Below are positions 1 to 7,043 of a stretch of 42,774 bases of DNA, piece by piece; positions within the stretch are counted from its first letter, which is position 1, and the number at the start of each line of letters is the position of its first letter. The position numbers were made by a program, and so were the translations under genes. The stretch is from NCBI GenBank assembly GCA_946617655.1, contig CAMOKL010000011.1, positions 1-42,774 of the forward strand. The letters are read 5' to 3'. This DNA comes from Anaeroplasma sp902783745 (GTDB lineage Bacteria > Bacillota_I > Bacilli_A > Acholeplasmatales > Anaeroplasmataceae). The notes below the pieces were generated by a model. It had not been told where the DNA came from. It searched no databases and saw only the letters and a program-made list of their open reading frames with translations.

Positions 1-195
1 GCTACAACAACAGGTAATACAACAACTGTAGCTACAACAACAGGTAATACAACAACTGTAGCTACAACAACAGGTAATACAACAAGCGTCACAACAACAG
101 GTAATACAACAAGTGTTACAACAACAGGTAATACAACAAGTGTCACAACAACAGGTAATACAACAAGTGTCACAACAAGTGATACAACAAGTGTT
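1..195 (+). repeat. In-frame 30/27-bp tandem repeat coding for Thr-rich units
   Basis: Three 30-bp units (1-90, the first two identical) are followed by three 27-bp units (91-171) and a degenerate 24-bp unit to about 195. Units begin ACAACAACAGGTAATACAAC or a close variant. All keep the reading frame. The array probably extends upstream of the window. Near-identity between copies suggests recent slippage or recombination. Confidence 0.9.
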
Positions 196-1107
196 ACAAC
201 AACAAGTAATACAGATACAACAACTACAAGTAGCCAAACTACAACACCAATAGTAGTAGATTATGGTTCTATAATTGGTAATAGTTATGAGATAACTAAA
301 ATACAAGAAACAATTTCTGAACAATTTGCACCAATGTTTGAACCATATATTGGTTCTGTAATTACATTTAGAGAAGATGGTATATTTGAATGGTCTGTTG
401 ATAATTATCCTGGAGTAGGAGATATGTTAGCTATAGGTAATTGGTATCAAAAGGATGATGGATCATTCACATATATTCAACGTGGAGTAATTGAGTCTGG
501 TACATATCATGAAATGCCAGAAGTATTACAAGTTGAGAGAGCAATTGATTTAACTGAGAAAGGTATTATATTACATTCATACTATAATGCAAGTGAAACA
601 GATTATGGAGATCTTCATTTAGAAGCTGTGTTAACAGAAAATCCAACAAATACTTATTCATATTGGGAAAAAACTACATATGATGAAATAAAGACTTTTT
701 ATCTAGCTAAAAAAGATTTATTATGGGATAAGGTTAAGATAACATTTGAAAGCGTTAATGATGATATGGTATCTCATGTAGGAACATTTGAATTAGCTAA
801 TGAGGTTTGGACATTAAAACAACATAATGATGAATTTGATTGGACTCATTACTATCCAAGTACTTACTTACCTACTGAAAGTGATATAAATGAGTTAGAA
901 ACCACACCAAGCCATGTAACAATGACTTATGAAAAATTCAGAAATCATTATAGAATTACTGCATATGCTGATATACCTGAACAAAATAGAGTTGTTACAA
1001 CAATAATTGAAATGGATGAATATTTTGCTATTACATATCAAACACAGATAGTAAATGGCCAAACAGTCATGAAAGCATTAAATACTTGGTCTACTAAAGA
1101 AGAATAG
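1..1107 (+). CDS. Surface/secreted protein with Thr-rich repeats, 3' part only
   Basis: The reading frame is open from base 1, so the true start lies upstream of the window. About the first 65 codons encode a low-complexity stretch of ATTTGNTTTV and then TTTGNTTSV units, followed by a short Thr/Ser linker. From about residue 82 a non-repetitive domain of about 285 residues begins, rich in Tyr, Trp and Glu, with alternating patterns that suggest beta structure. No LPXTG motif, transmembrane segment or SLH repeat is seen at the C-terminus, which ends in STKEE. Thr/Ser-rich linkers of this type are common in exported, often glycosylated, Gram-positive surface proteins, so an extracellular location is inferred. 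I do not recognise the C-terminal domain. The gene ends in TAG and is followed by a strong terminator. Confidence 0.75.
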   Translation, partial: ATTTGNTTTVATTTGNTTTVATTTGNTTSVTTTGNTTSVTTTGNTTSVTTTGNTTSVTTSDTTSVTTTSNTDTTTTSSQTTTPIVVDYGSIIGNSYEITKIQETISEQFAPMFEPYIGSVITFREDGIFEWSVDNYPGVGDMLAIGNWYQKDDGSFTYIQRGVIESGTYHEMPEVLQVERAIDLTEKGIILHSYYNASETDYGDLHLEAVLTENPTNTYSYWEKTTYDEIKTFYLAKKDLLWDKVKITFESVNDDMVSHVGTFELANEVWTLKQHNDEFDWTHYYPSTYLPTESDINELETTPSHVTMTYEKFRNHYRITAYADIPEQNRVVTTIIEMDEYFAITYQTQIVNGQTVMKALNTWSTKEE

Positions 1108-1130
1108 TAGAAAGAAGAAATATAATATAA

Positions 1131-1170
1131 AAACATAAGCCATCCGCATTGGATGGCTTTATGTTTTATC
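1131..1170 (+). terminator. Rho-independent terminator of the Thr-repeat surface protein gene
   Basis: A 15-bp stem (AAACATAAGCCATCC at 1131-1145 against 1151-1166, one bulged T) has loop GCATT and is followed by TTTTATC. It lies 23 bases after the stop codon. Confidence 0.85.
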
Positions 1171-1420
1171 ATAGATAAAATAATATTTCTTGATTCTTAC
1201 TTATTTCTAAATTTGATATAATATATTATTTTTTAATGAAGCAACAATTGACATTTTATATGTATCTTCATTATACCTTTAACAATTAAAGCGACATCTT
1301 GTATAACGTCCATATCTTTTATTTCATTTTGGTGGAAAATTAATGGAAAATTTGTTTGTGGAAAATGGGTGTAGTAAGTGAAACTCCAACTTATGGAAAA
1401 AATATTTCAATAAAATTGTT
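1171..1420. other. Gene-free AT-rich spacer
   Basis: No coding frame is convincing. The segment holds a possible weak promoter (TTGACA at 1248-1253, TATACC at 1272-1277, 18-bp spacer), although it lies far from the next start codon. A TGGAAAAT word recurs three times between about 1331 and 1368. Nothing else is recognised. Confidence 0.4.
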
Positions 1421-1500
1421 TTCGCAAATGTGATAAAACGGGTTTGAAAGTAGTTCGCAAATGTGATAAAATGAGATTGAAAGAAGTTCGCAAATGTGGA
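1421..1500 (+). repeat. Three 33-bp iterons directly upstream of the ATPase start
   Basis: The word TTCGCAAATGTG begins at 1421, 1454 and 1487, an exact 33-bp period. The first two copies extend as TTCGCAAATGTGATAAAA and share a TTGAAAG tail. The third runs into the GGAGG ribosome binding site. A 33-bp period is about three helical turns, so bound proteins would sit on one face of the DNA. I infer an operator or autoregulatory site, or a target for the ATPase itself. The repeats can also be read as protein in frame with the ATPase, but the ribosome binding site after them argues against translation. Confidence 0.75.
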
Positions 1501-1509
1501 GGAATTGTT

Positions 1510-2868
1510 ATGGATGAGCAATTAGATATTGAATTTAAAAGAAAAGCATATGATAAAATACTAGAATGGAAAGAAAAAAGAGCGCCTGATTATGCTTTAT
1601 TTTTGAAGGGGGCAAGACGTGTTGGTAAATCAACACTCGCAGAAAAAATAGGAAAAGAAAAATACAAATCATATATATTAATAAGATTTGATAAGGCCCC
1701 AGATGAAATAAAAAATCTTTTTGTCAATTCGTTGGAAGATTTAGATAATCTATTTAATACCTTACAAGTTTTTTATAAGAAAAAATTATATGAGAGAGAA
1801 TCGTTAATAATTTTAGATGAAATCCAATTATTTCCTTTAGCTAGACAAGCCTTAAAAACTCTTTTAGAAGATAAGAGATATGATTATATTGAAACAGGTT
1901 CTCTTGCAACAATAAAGAAAAAATCTAAGAAAATACTAATTCCCTCAGAGGAATATGCATTAAACATATATCCTATGGATTTTGAAGAATTTTTATGGGC
2001 AAAAGGTGATTCGTTTTCTTTTGAAGTAATAAAAGAACATTATAATAAATTAAAACCAATAGGAACTGCTCATAGAGCATTAATGAGAGCATATAGAGAA
2101 TATATGCTAGTGGGTGGCATGCCTCAGGCTGTCTATAAGTATATAAAAACTTCTGATTATGGTGAGGTTGATTTCGTTAAACAAGGAATATTAAATCTAT
2201 ATGAATTAGATATAGATGAACAAGAAGAAGAAAACCCAGAATATGTCAAAAATGTTTTTTGGCATATTCCATCTGAATTATCAAAGCATGACAAGAGATA
2301 TAATTTGTCACATGTTGATACGAATGCCAGACTAAGAGAATATAAAGGCCCTATCAACTGGTTAATTGAGTCAATGACAGTTAATGTTGCTGAAAATGTT
2401 AGTGATCCAAGTGCTGCATTCAATCTTTCAACTATTGATCCAGCATTTAAATGTTATATGGGTGATACAGGCCTATTAATATCATTAGCATATAAGAATC
2501 AAGATTATTTAAACAATGAATTGTACAAGGCAATATTATTAGATAGATTACATGTTAACGAGGGAATGATAATAGAAAATATTACTGCTCAAGAATTAAG
2601 AAAAAACGGGGACAACCTATATTATTATAAAAAAACAGATAAAGAAAAGAAACAAACTATTATGGAAATAGATTTTTTAGTTAGGCGCGATAATAAATTA
2701 ATACCTATTGAAGTAAAATCATCTGAGGCGTATTCTTTGTCTTCGCTAAAGCAATTTAAAAAATGTTTTAGTGGCAAAGTTGGTTTACAATATGTTTTAT
2801 ATGATGGAGATATAAAAAGGGAAGAAGAAATTATTTATTTGCCATATTATATGGCTTCAGTTCTTTGA
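1510..2868 (+). CDS. AAA+ family ATPase with C-terminal DUF4143-type nuclease-like domain
   Basis: The 452-residue protein has a Walker A motif GARRVGKST (residues 34-42, Lys40) and a Walker B LIILDEIQ (Asp103-Glu104), typical of the prokaryotic AAA_14/DUF4143 ATPase family. The C-terminal part has EIDFLV (Asp388) and IPIEVKSS (Glu401, Lys403), which match the PD-(D/E)XK nuclease fold signature seen in these proteins. The start at 1510 is chosen because GGAGG at 1498-1502 precedes it; an upstream in-frame ATG at 1444 would translate the iterons. Family members are widespread, often in mobile or defence-like contexts, and poorly characterised. It is the only gene in the window ending in TGA, and it lies beside a decayed gene fragment; both fit acquisition by transfer. 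No partner gene is adjacent. Confidence 0.88.
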   Translation: MDEQLDIEFKRKAYDKILEWKEKRAPDYALFLKGARRVGKSTLAEKIGKEKYKSYILIRFDKAPDEIKNLFVNSLEDLDNLFNTLQVFYKKKLYERESLIILDEIQLFPLARQALKTLLEDKRYDYIETGSLATIKKKSKKILIPSEEYALNIYPMDFEEFLWAKGDSFSFEVIKEHYNKLKPIGTAHRALMRAYREYMLVGGMPQAVYKYIKTSDYGEVDFVKQGILNLYELDIDEQEEENPEYVKNVFWHIPSELSKHDKRYNLSHVDTNARLREYKGPINWLIESMTVNVAENVSDPSAAFNLSTIDPAFKCYMGDTGLLISLAYKNQDYLNNELYKAILLDRLHVNEGMIIENITAQELRKNGDNLYYYKKTDKEKKQTIMEIDFLVRRDNKLIPIEVKSSEAYSLSSLKQFKKCFSGKVGLQYVLYDGDIKREEEIIYLPYYMASVL

Positions 2869-2959
2869 TTTTATCTTATAATATTAAAAAAACAGCTCTA
2901 AAAAGATGTAAAATATATGCTTTAGTTTTCTTCCGGTTGCTTCCGGTTTCGGTCACTAC

Positions 2960-3100
2960 CAAATTACTAAACTAAATATCTATAAGCTAGAAGAGATAAG
3001 TCTTTTCTAGCTTACTAACATTTTGAATGAATTATTATCTGAATCTAAGATTTATAGGCATGGCAGTGGAAAAGCTACTTATTATGATTTTAAGGAATAA
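2960..3100 (+). pseudogene. Decayed C-terminal fragment of a possible DNA-binding protein
   Basis: One frame reads through a single TAG stop (3008-3010) and ends in TAA at 3098-3100. Its end contains ILNELLSESKIYRHGSGKA followed by TYYDFKE, which resembles the last wing of winged-helix domains found at the C-termini of Fic or ATP-binding regulator proteins. There is no start codon or ribosome binding site. A 10-bp perfect hairpin (2983-2992 with 3005-3014) lies across the stop. The family resemblance is from memory and weak. Confidence 0.3.
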
Positions 3101-3122
3101 TAAATCGACCAATCGACCACTG

Positions 3123-3160
3123 AATCGACCACTTTTTTTGATGTGAGTGGTCGATTTTTA
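3123..3160 (+). terminator. Terminator-like hairpin after the decayed fragment
   Basis: AATCGACCAC (3123-3132) pairs perfectly with GTGGTCGATT (3147-3156) around a 14-base loop, followed by a short T-run. The left arm belongs to a tandem set of AATCGACC words at 3103, 3111 and 3123. Confidence 0.6.
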
Positions 3161-3286
3161 CATCTTGCCGGGCATGGCATTAGTCTTACTGGAATTTTTT
3201 ATGGATACATTTTCATAGTGGTATCCCCTGTTTTTTAACAGGATTTTATCCCCTATCCCCCTGTATTTTTATAGAGCCAAAATAAT
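3161..3286. other. Gene-free spacer with a small hairpin
   Basis: No gene is seen. CCTGTT (3227-3232) pairs with AACAGG (3237-3242) and is followed by ATTTTA, a weak terminator-like element. TATCCCC occurs three times nearby (from about 3222 to 3258). Confidence 0.35.
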
Positions 3287-3310
3287 AAAAGGACGATTAC
3301 TCGTCCTTTT
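3287..3310 (-). terminator. Terminator of the U32/membrane-protein operon
   Basis: AAAAGGACGA and TCGTCCTTTT form a 10-bp perfect stem with loop TTAC, abutting the stop codon of the minus-strand gene at 3310. The T-run exists in both orientations, so it may act on both strands. Confidence 0.8.
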
Positions 3311-4011
3311 TAACGCCATCTAGCATTTAAAACAATATTTTCAGTTACTAAATCTGTCGCTAGATTCCATCTTGTTTCACCATTATACCAACCCTCTAAT
3401 CTATAGTTTAAGTTGGATGTATCAAATTCTGGTGAATATGTGATTAGTCCATCTTTTTCGCTAGACACATATGAATAGCTTATATCTTCATAATCAAAAT
3501 CAAAAACAACTGATGCATGAAAAACATTATCGTGATTTGAATAGTTTTCTGTGATTTGATAATATTGACTTTCTGATACATATTGTTTTGAATTTGTTTC
3601 AGATACCTTTTTATATAAACCATAATCTCCACCATATATTGTAGTGTTTTCCCCTATCTTCATAAGACTACATTGATATTCAACCGCACCTAAATAAATA
3701 TTTTTGGCTGTTGTAAAATCACAATCGTAATCATAATAATTTGAAAAACCTACAATTATATAGCCATCAATTTGAAAAGGAACTACAATTGTATCTTTCT
3801 TCTTTCCTTCATCACTAAGGCCTACTAAATATGCTAGTTTTTGACCATCTTCATATTTAGCATACTTAAAATCTCCATATATAATTTCGGTATTTTTTCT
3901 CTTTTCAAGGTCGTTGTTGATTAATACATTTATGATAATAAATAAAGCAATAAACCCTATTACAAGTGTCCCTACAACACTTGATATAATAATTATTATT
4001 TTTTTCTTCAT
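3310..4011 (-). CDS. Membrane-anchored extracellular protein with a C-terminal Flg_new-like repeat
   Basis: The 233-residue protein starts MKKKIIIIISSVVGTLVIGF, a positively charged tip followed by one long hydrophobic segment to about residue 32. It could be an uncleaved signal anchor with the rest outside the cell. The last 45 residues (YRLEGWYNGETRW ... IVLNARW) resemble a Listeria-Bacteroides repeat (Flg_new/InlB B-repeat-like) with its characteristic GWY and terminal W. The middle portion is Tyr-rich and not recognised. GGGAGAG precedes the start. It follows the U32 gene by 18 bases on the same strand and is probably co-transcribed, but a functional link is not evident. Confidence 0.7.
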   Translation of the reverse strand: MKKKIIIIISSVVGTLVIGFIALFIIINVLINNDLEKRKNTEIIYGDFKYAKYEDGQKLAYLVGLSDEGKKKDTIVVPFQIDGYIIVGFSNYYDYDCDFTTAKNIYLGAVEYQCSLMKIGENTTIYGGDYGLYKKVSETNSKQYVSESQYYQITENYSNHDNVFHASVVFDFDYEDISYSYVSSEKDGLITYSPEFDTSNLNYRLEGWYNGETRWNLATDLVTENIVLNARWR

Positions 4012-4029
4012 AAAACTCTCCCTGTTTTT

Positions 4030-6249
4030 TTATAATATTTCTCTTTTTAAATAACCTCTTGTGTTATTTTTAGAATCAAAATATTTTTTATTTGAATTAT
4101 TATTTATTTTTTCTTTAAATTCATTAATTATTTTATTAACTTCATCTTTTGATTCATTAGTAAATTGTAATCTGAAATTAGAAACATATGGATTTAATTT
4201 ATCTAAATCATCTATTAAATTTAATGGTTTTGAATTAATAATATGTGTTATACAATCATTATGATATATTTCAAAAGTACCAATTTCATCTTTTAATACA
4301 TATTTATTTTGATTACATTTTCCACATTCATTATATCTTCTTAAAGGACAATATTTTAATGTCATTAAATTTAATTTTCCATAAACAATCATTTCAAGAT
4401 TAGGTTTATTTTTATATTTATTTAAATATCCATTATATAAATCTTTAATATTATCAAGTGATGCCTCAGGTGATATAGTAATTCTTTTAACACCTCTTTT
4501 TTCTAAATTATAAATAGCTTCACTATTAATAACATTAAAGCTATAATCAGATATTAAATATTTATTATGATATTTATATATTCCACCATAATTACCAACT
4601 AAAACATAATCTTCATCTATATCTTGGTATTTTGAATTAACATAAGGAGAATAATTTTTATAATAAATATTTTTAATACCTATTTTTTTACATTCTTCAT
4701 ATTGTTCTAAAGTATTACAAAAACAATTTAAAGAAGAAGTAATTTCATTATTAATTTGTTGATTATTATCTTTAATATTAATCTCTTTTCTTTCATGTTG
4801 GAAATATTTATCTAGTTTTGAAACTAATTTTCTTCTTAAATTATTTATCTCTGAAATAGTTATAAATAAATTCTCATTTAAAAATGATTCTAAATTATTT
4901 AAATAATATGGAGTATCATTTAATTTTGATAATTGTTTATATAGTGTATTATAATCAATACCTGTATTTTTAGCTTTATCTAAAATCATATCAGATTCAG
5001 CCTCAAAATATTCGTTATCAATATTGATTGTTGCTTTAAGTTTTTCTCCATATTCTCCATATACAATTATATCAATCGGACATTTTTTTGATGTGTCTAT
5101 TGATAAATCAATAGAAGAATCAGTCATCTTATATATTTTTTCACCGATTTCTCTTTTTTCATAAATATTTAAATAAATATCATTATTACCATTTTTGATA
5201 TGTTTCATATTAGAATCTAATATATCATCAATTGTAAAATAATAATCATTTAATTTTCCTTCAATTCTAATTCTATCATTTATATTTAATTGTCTATTTA
5301 AATGGATTTTAGTTAAATTTTTATTATATCCAGTGATTGTTCCAATCAAGGCACCTTCATTAGATTTTTTATTTATATCTACAATATTACCTTTATCCTC
5401 ATTGAATATAAATCCTTTAGTATACGCTCTATGAAATACTGTATCTATATCATTAGATTTATAATTTAAATTATCAATTTTATTTCTAAATGCATTAGTA
5501 ATTAATTTAACATATTCAGGAGATTTCATTCTACCTTCAATTTTAAGTGAATCAACATTTATTTTTAATAATTCATTTAAATTATTGATTGTATTTAAAT
5601 CTTTCATAGATAACATAAAACCTTTATCTAAAAGCTCATCATTTTTAAATAATTTATATTCTTTACGGCAGTTTTGACTACATCTACCTCGATTTCCACT
5701 TCTAAGTGTTAATAAAGAAGAGAATAAGCATCCACCAGAATAAGATACACATAAGGCACCATATGAGAATACTTCAAGTGGCATTTTTGAATTATTTTTT
5801 ATATTTTTAATTTCATCAATAGATAATTCTCTAGCTAAAACACATCTATCAACACCTAATTTTTCAAAAAATTTAATATCATTTAAATCTTTAATACCTA
5901 CCTGTGTTGATATATGAGCTTCCATAGGCTTTAAATTATCATTAACAAAATTGATTAAGCTAAAATCAGCTAATATTAATCCATCTACACCTAATTTATA
6001 TAATTCAATACAATAATTTTTGGCATCTAGAAGTTCTGATTCTTTAATTATTGTGTTAACTGTAACATATACCTTTTTATTTAAAGAATGGGCAAATATT
6101 AAAGCTTTCTTTAATTCATCTAATGTTAAATTTTTAGCATAAGCCCTCGCACCGAAACGATCAGTTGCCAAATATATTGCATCCGCACCATTATATAATG
6201 CTTGTTTAAAGCATTCAAAATCTCCAGCTGGAGATAATAGTTCTGTCAT
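4030..6249 (-). CDS. U32 family peptidase-like protein (probable RNA hydroxylation factor, RlhA-like)
   Basis: The 739-residue protein opens with MTELLSPAGDFECFKQALYN, the standard U32 start, and carries the family signature EVFSYGALCVSYSGGCLFSS, followed by the Cys motif SGNRGRCSQNCRKEYKL. A central region fits the DUF3656-type insertion of long U32 proteins, and a second Cys cluster, CPLRRYNECGKC, lies near the C-terminus. Long U32 proteins in E. coli (RlhA, TrhP) hydroxylate cytidine in 23S rRNA or uridine in tRNA, with the Cys residues proposed to hold an iron-sulfur cluster; peptidase activity is doubtful for most. I chose the ATG at 6249 because AAAGGGTGAT precedes it; an ATG 33 bases upstream lacks a site. 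Which RNA is modified cannot be told from sequence. Confidence 0.85.
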   Translation of the reverse strand: MTELLSPAGDFECFKQALYNGADAIYLATDRFGARAYAKNLTLDELKKALIFAHSLNKKVYVTVNTIIKESELLDAKNYCIELYKLGVDGLILADFSLINFVNDNLKPMEAHISTQVGIKDLNDIKFFEKLGVDRCVLARELSIDEIKNIKNNSKMPLEVFSYGALCVSYSGGCLFSSLLTLRSGNRGRCSQNCRKEYKLFKNDELLDKGFMLSMKDLNTINNLNELLKINVDSLKIEGRMKSPEYVKLITNAFRNKIDNLNYKSNDIDTVFHRAYTKGFIFNEDKGNIVDINKKSNEGALIGTITGYNKNLTKIHLNRQLNINDRIRIEGKLNDYYFTIDDILDSNMKHIKNGNNDIYLNIYEKREIGEKIYKMTDSSIDLSIDTSKKCPIDIIVYGEYGEKLKATINIDNEYFEAESDMILDKAKNTGIDYNTLYKQLSKLNDTPYYLNNLESFLNENLFITISEINNLRRKLVSKLDKYFQHERKEINIKDNNQQINNEITSSLNCFCNTLEQYEECKKIGIKNIYYKNYSPYVNSKYQDIDEDYVLVGNYGGIYKYHNKYLISDYSFNVINSEAIYNLEKRGVKRITISPEASLDNIKDLYNGYLNKYKNKPNLEMIVYGKLNLMTLKYCPLRRYNECGKCNQNKYVLKDEIGTFEIYHNDCITHIINSKPLNLIDDLDKLNPYVSNFRLQFTNESKDEVNKIINEFKEKINNNSNKKYFDSKNNTRGYLKREIL

Positions 6250-6270
6250 ATTATCACCCTTTCTTTTGGT

Positions 6271-6299
6271 ATTATATATCATTTGATATATTTCTTAAA
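6271..6299 (-). promoter_or_regulatory. Possible promoter of the U32 gene
   Basis: On the minus strand a TATAAT (6276-6271) follows TTTAAG (6299-6294) by 17 bases. The -10 is perfect but the -35 is poor, and the region is very AT-rich. Confidence 0.35.
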
Positions 6300-6370
6300 T
6301 AAAAAAATTAACACTTGTCATAAAAATTAGGAATATAAATTAAAAAAATAATAATATATAAATTAAAGAA

Positions 6371-6399
6371 TTAAAATTATTAATAAAATATGGTAAAAT
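6371..6399 (+). promoter_or_regulatory. Possible promoter of the NRPS operon
   Basis: TTAAAA (6371-6376), a 17-bp spacer and TAAAAT (6394-6399) preceded by TATGG lie 38 bases upstream of the first gene of the operon. No other promoter is seen before 18441, so the whole operon may start here. In such AT-rich DNA this remains a guess. Confidence 0.4.
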
Positions 6400-6437
6400 T
6401 ATTATAAGATATTAACATTTTAATTGGGGCTTTTATT

Positions 6438-7043
6438 ATGGAAAAAATAATTAGATTAATACTTTTTGATGTTAATAAACTAAAAGATGATTTTTTAAAT
6501 ATTTCTTATTTATCTAAAGAAGATATAAAAAATGCTTTAAAATATAAAAATATGATTGATAAGAAACAACATATTATATCTTCTTATTTGAAAAGAAAAT
6601 ATGTAAAAAATTATTATTTAGATGAAAATAAAAAGCCGATATCTAATGATATATTTTTTAATATAAGTCATAGTAAAAACTTAGTTGGTATAGCATTAGG
6701 GGATATAGAAATTGGGCTAGATATTGAATATAAAAATAAGGATAGAAATGATAAATTAATAAATTATATATGTAGTGATAATGAGATTGAATTTATTAAA
6801 GAAGAATCAGATTTTTATAAAATATGGACATCTAAAGAAAGTTTATTAAAATGTGTAGGGATTGGTATTGTTAATAATTTAGCTTATGTAAATGCATTAC
6901 CTTTAAATGGTAAAAAAATATATAATGATGAAACTTATTATTCACATTATATAGATTATTTAGATTATAGTATTTCTATTACTATAAAGGGGGATAAAAA
7001 TTTTAAGTTTGAGTTAATTGAGGAAGATGCTTATGGAGATTAA
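6438..7043 (+). CDS. 4'-phosphopantetheinyl transferase (Sfp type)
   Basis: This enzyme moves phosphopantetheine from CoA to the carrier-domain serine of peptide synthetases. The 201-residue protein has the conserved elements NISHSKNLVGIALG, then IGLDIEY (the G-x-D-x-E metal-binding motif), and FYKIWTSKESLLKCVGIG (the W-x-x-K-E-x-x-x-K motif). The length fits a slightly short Sfp-type enzyme. It overlaps the NRPS gene by 11 bases, so the two are translationally coupled and the natural substrates are the two T domains encoded next door. The ribosome binding site is weak (TTGGGG). Confidence 0.93.
   Translation: MEKIIRLILFDVNKLKDDFLNISYLSKEDIKNALKYKNMIDKKQHIISSYLKRKYVKNYYLDENKKPISNDIFFNISHSKNLVGIALGDIEIGLDIEYKNKDRNDKLINYICSDNEIEFIKEESDFYKIWTSKESLLKCVGIGIVNNLAYVNALPLNGKKIYNDETYYSHYIDYLDYSISITIKGDKNFKFELIEEDAYGD

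Noticed and set aside
1..195. Possible CRISPR-like repeat array
   Set aside because: Units are contiguous, in frame and without spacers; it is a coding repeat.
1444..1509. Alternative ATG start of the ATPase that would add 22 residues
   Set aside because: The added residues are translation of the iterons, and GGAGG is correctly placed only for the ATG at 1510.
1324..1521. Minus-strand 65-codon frame with an FANxFQ 11-residue repeat
   Set aside because: It is the antisense translation of the 33-bp iterons upstream of the ATPase gene, with no ribosome binding site and no domain.
4061..4264. Plus-strand frame opposite the U32 gene
   Set aside because: It is antisense to a clear gene, is Leu/Phe-rich through base composition, and has no ribosome binding site.
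4030..6249. Secreted collagenase role for the U32 protein
   Set aside because: There is no signal peptide, and the long Cys-rich architecture fits RNA hydroxylation factors better than a secreted protease.
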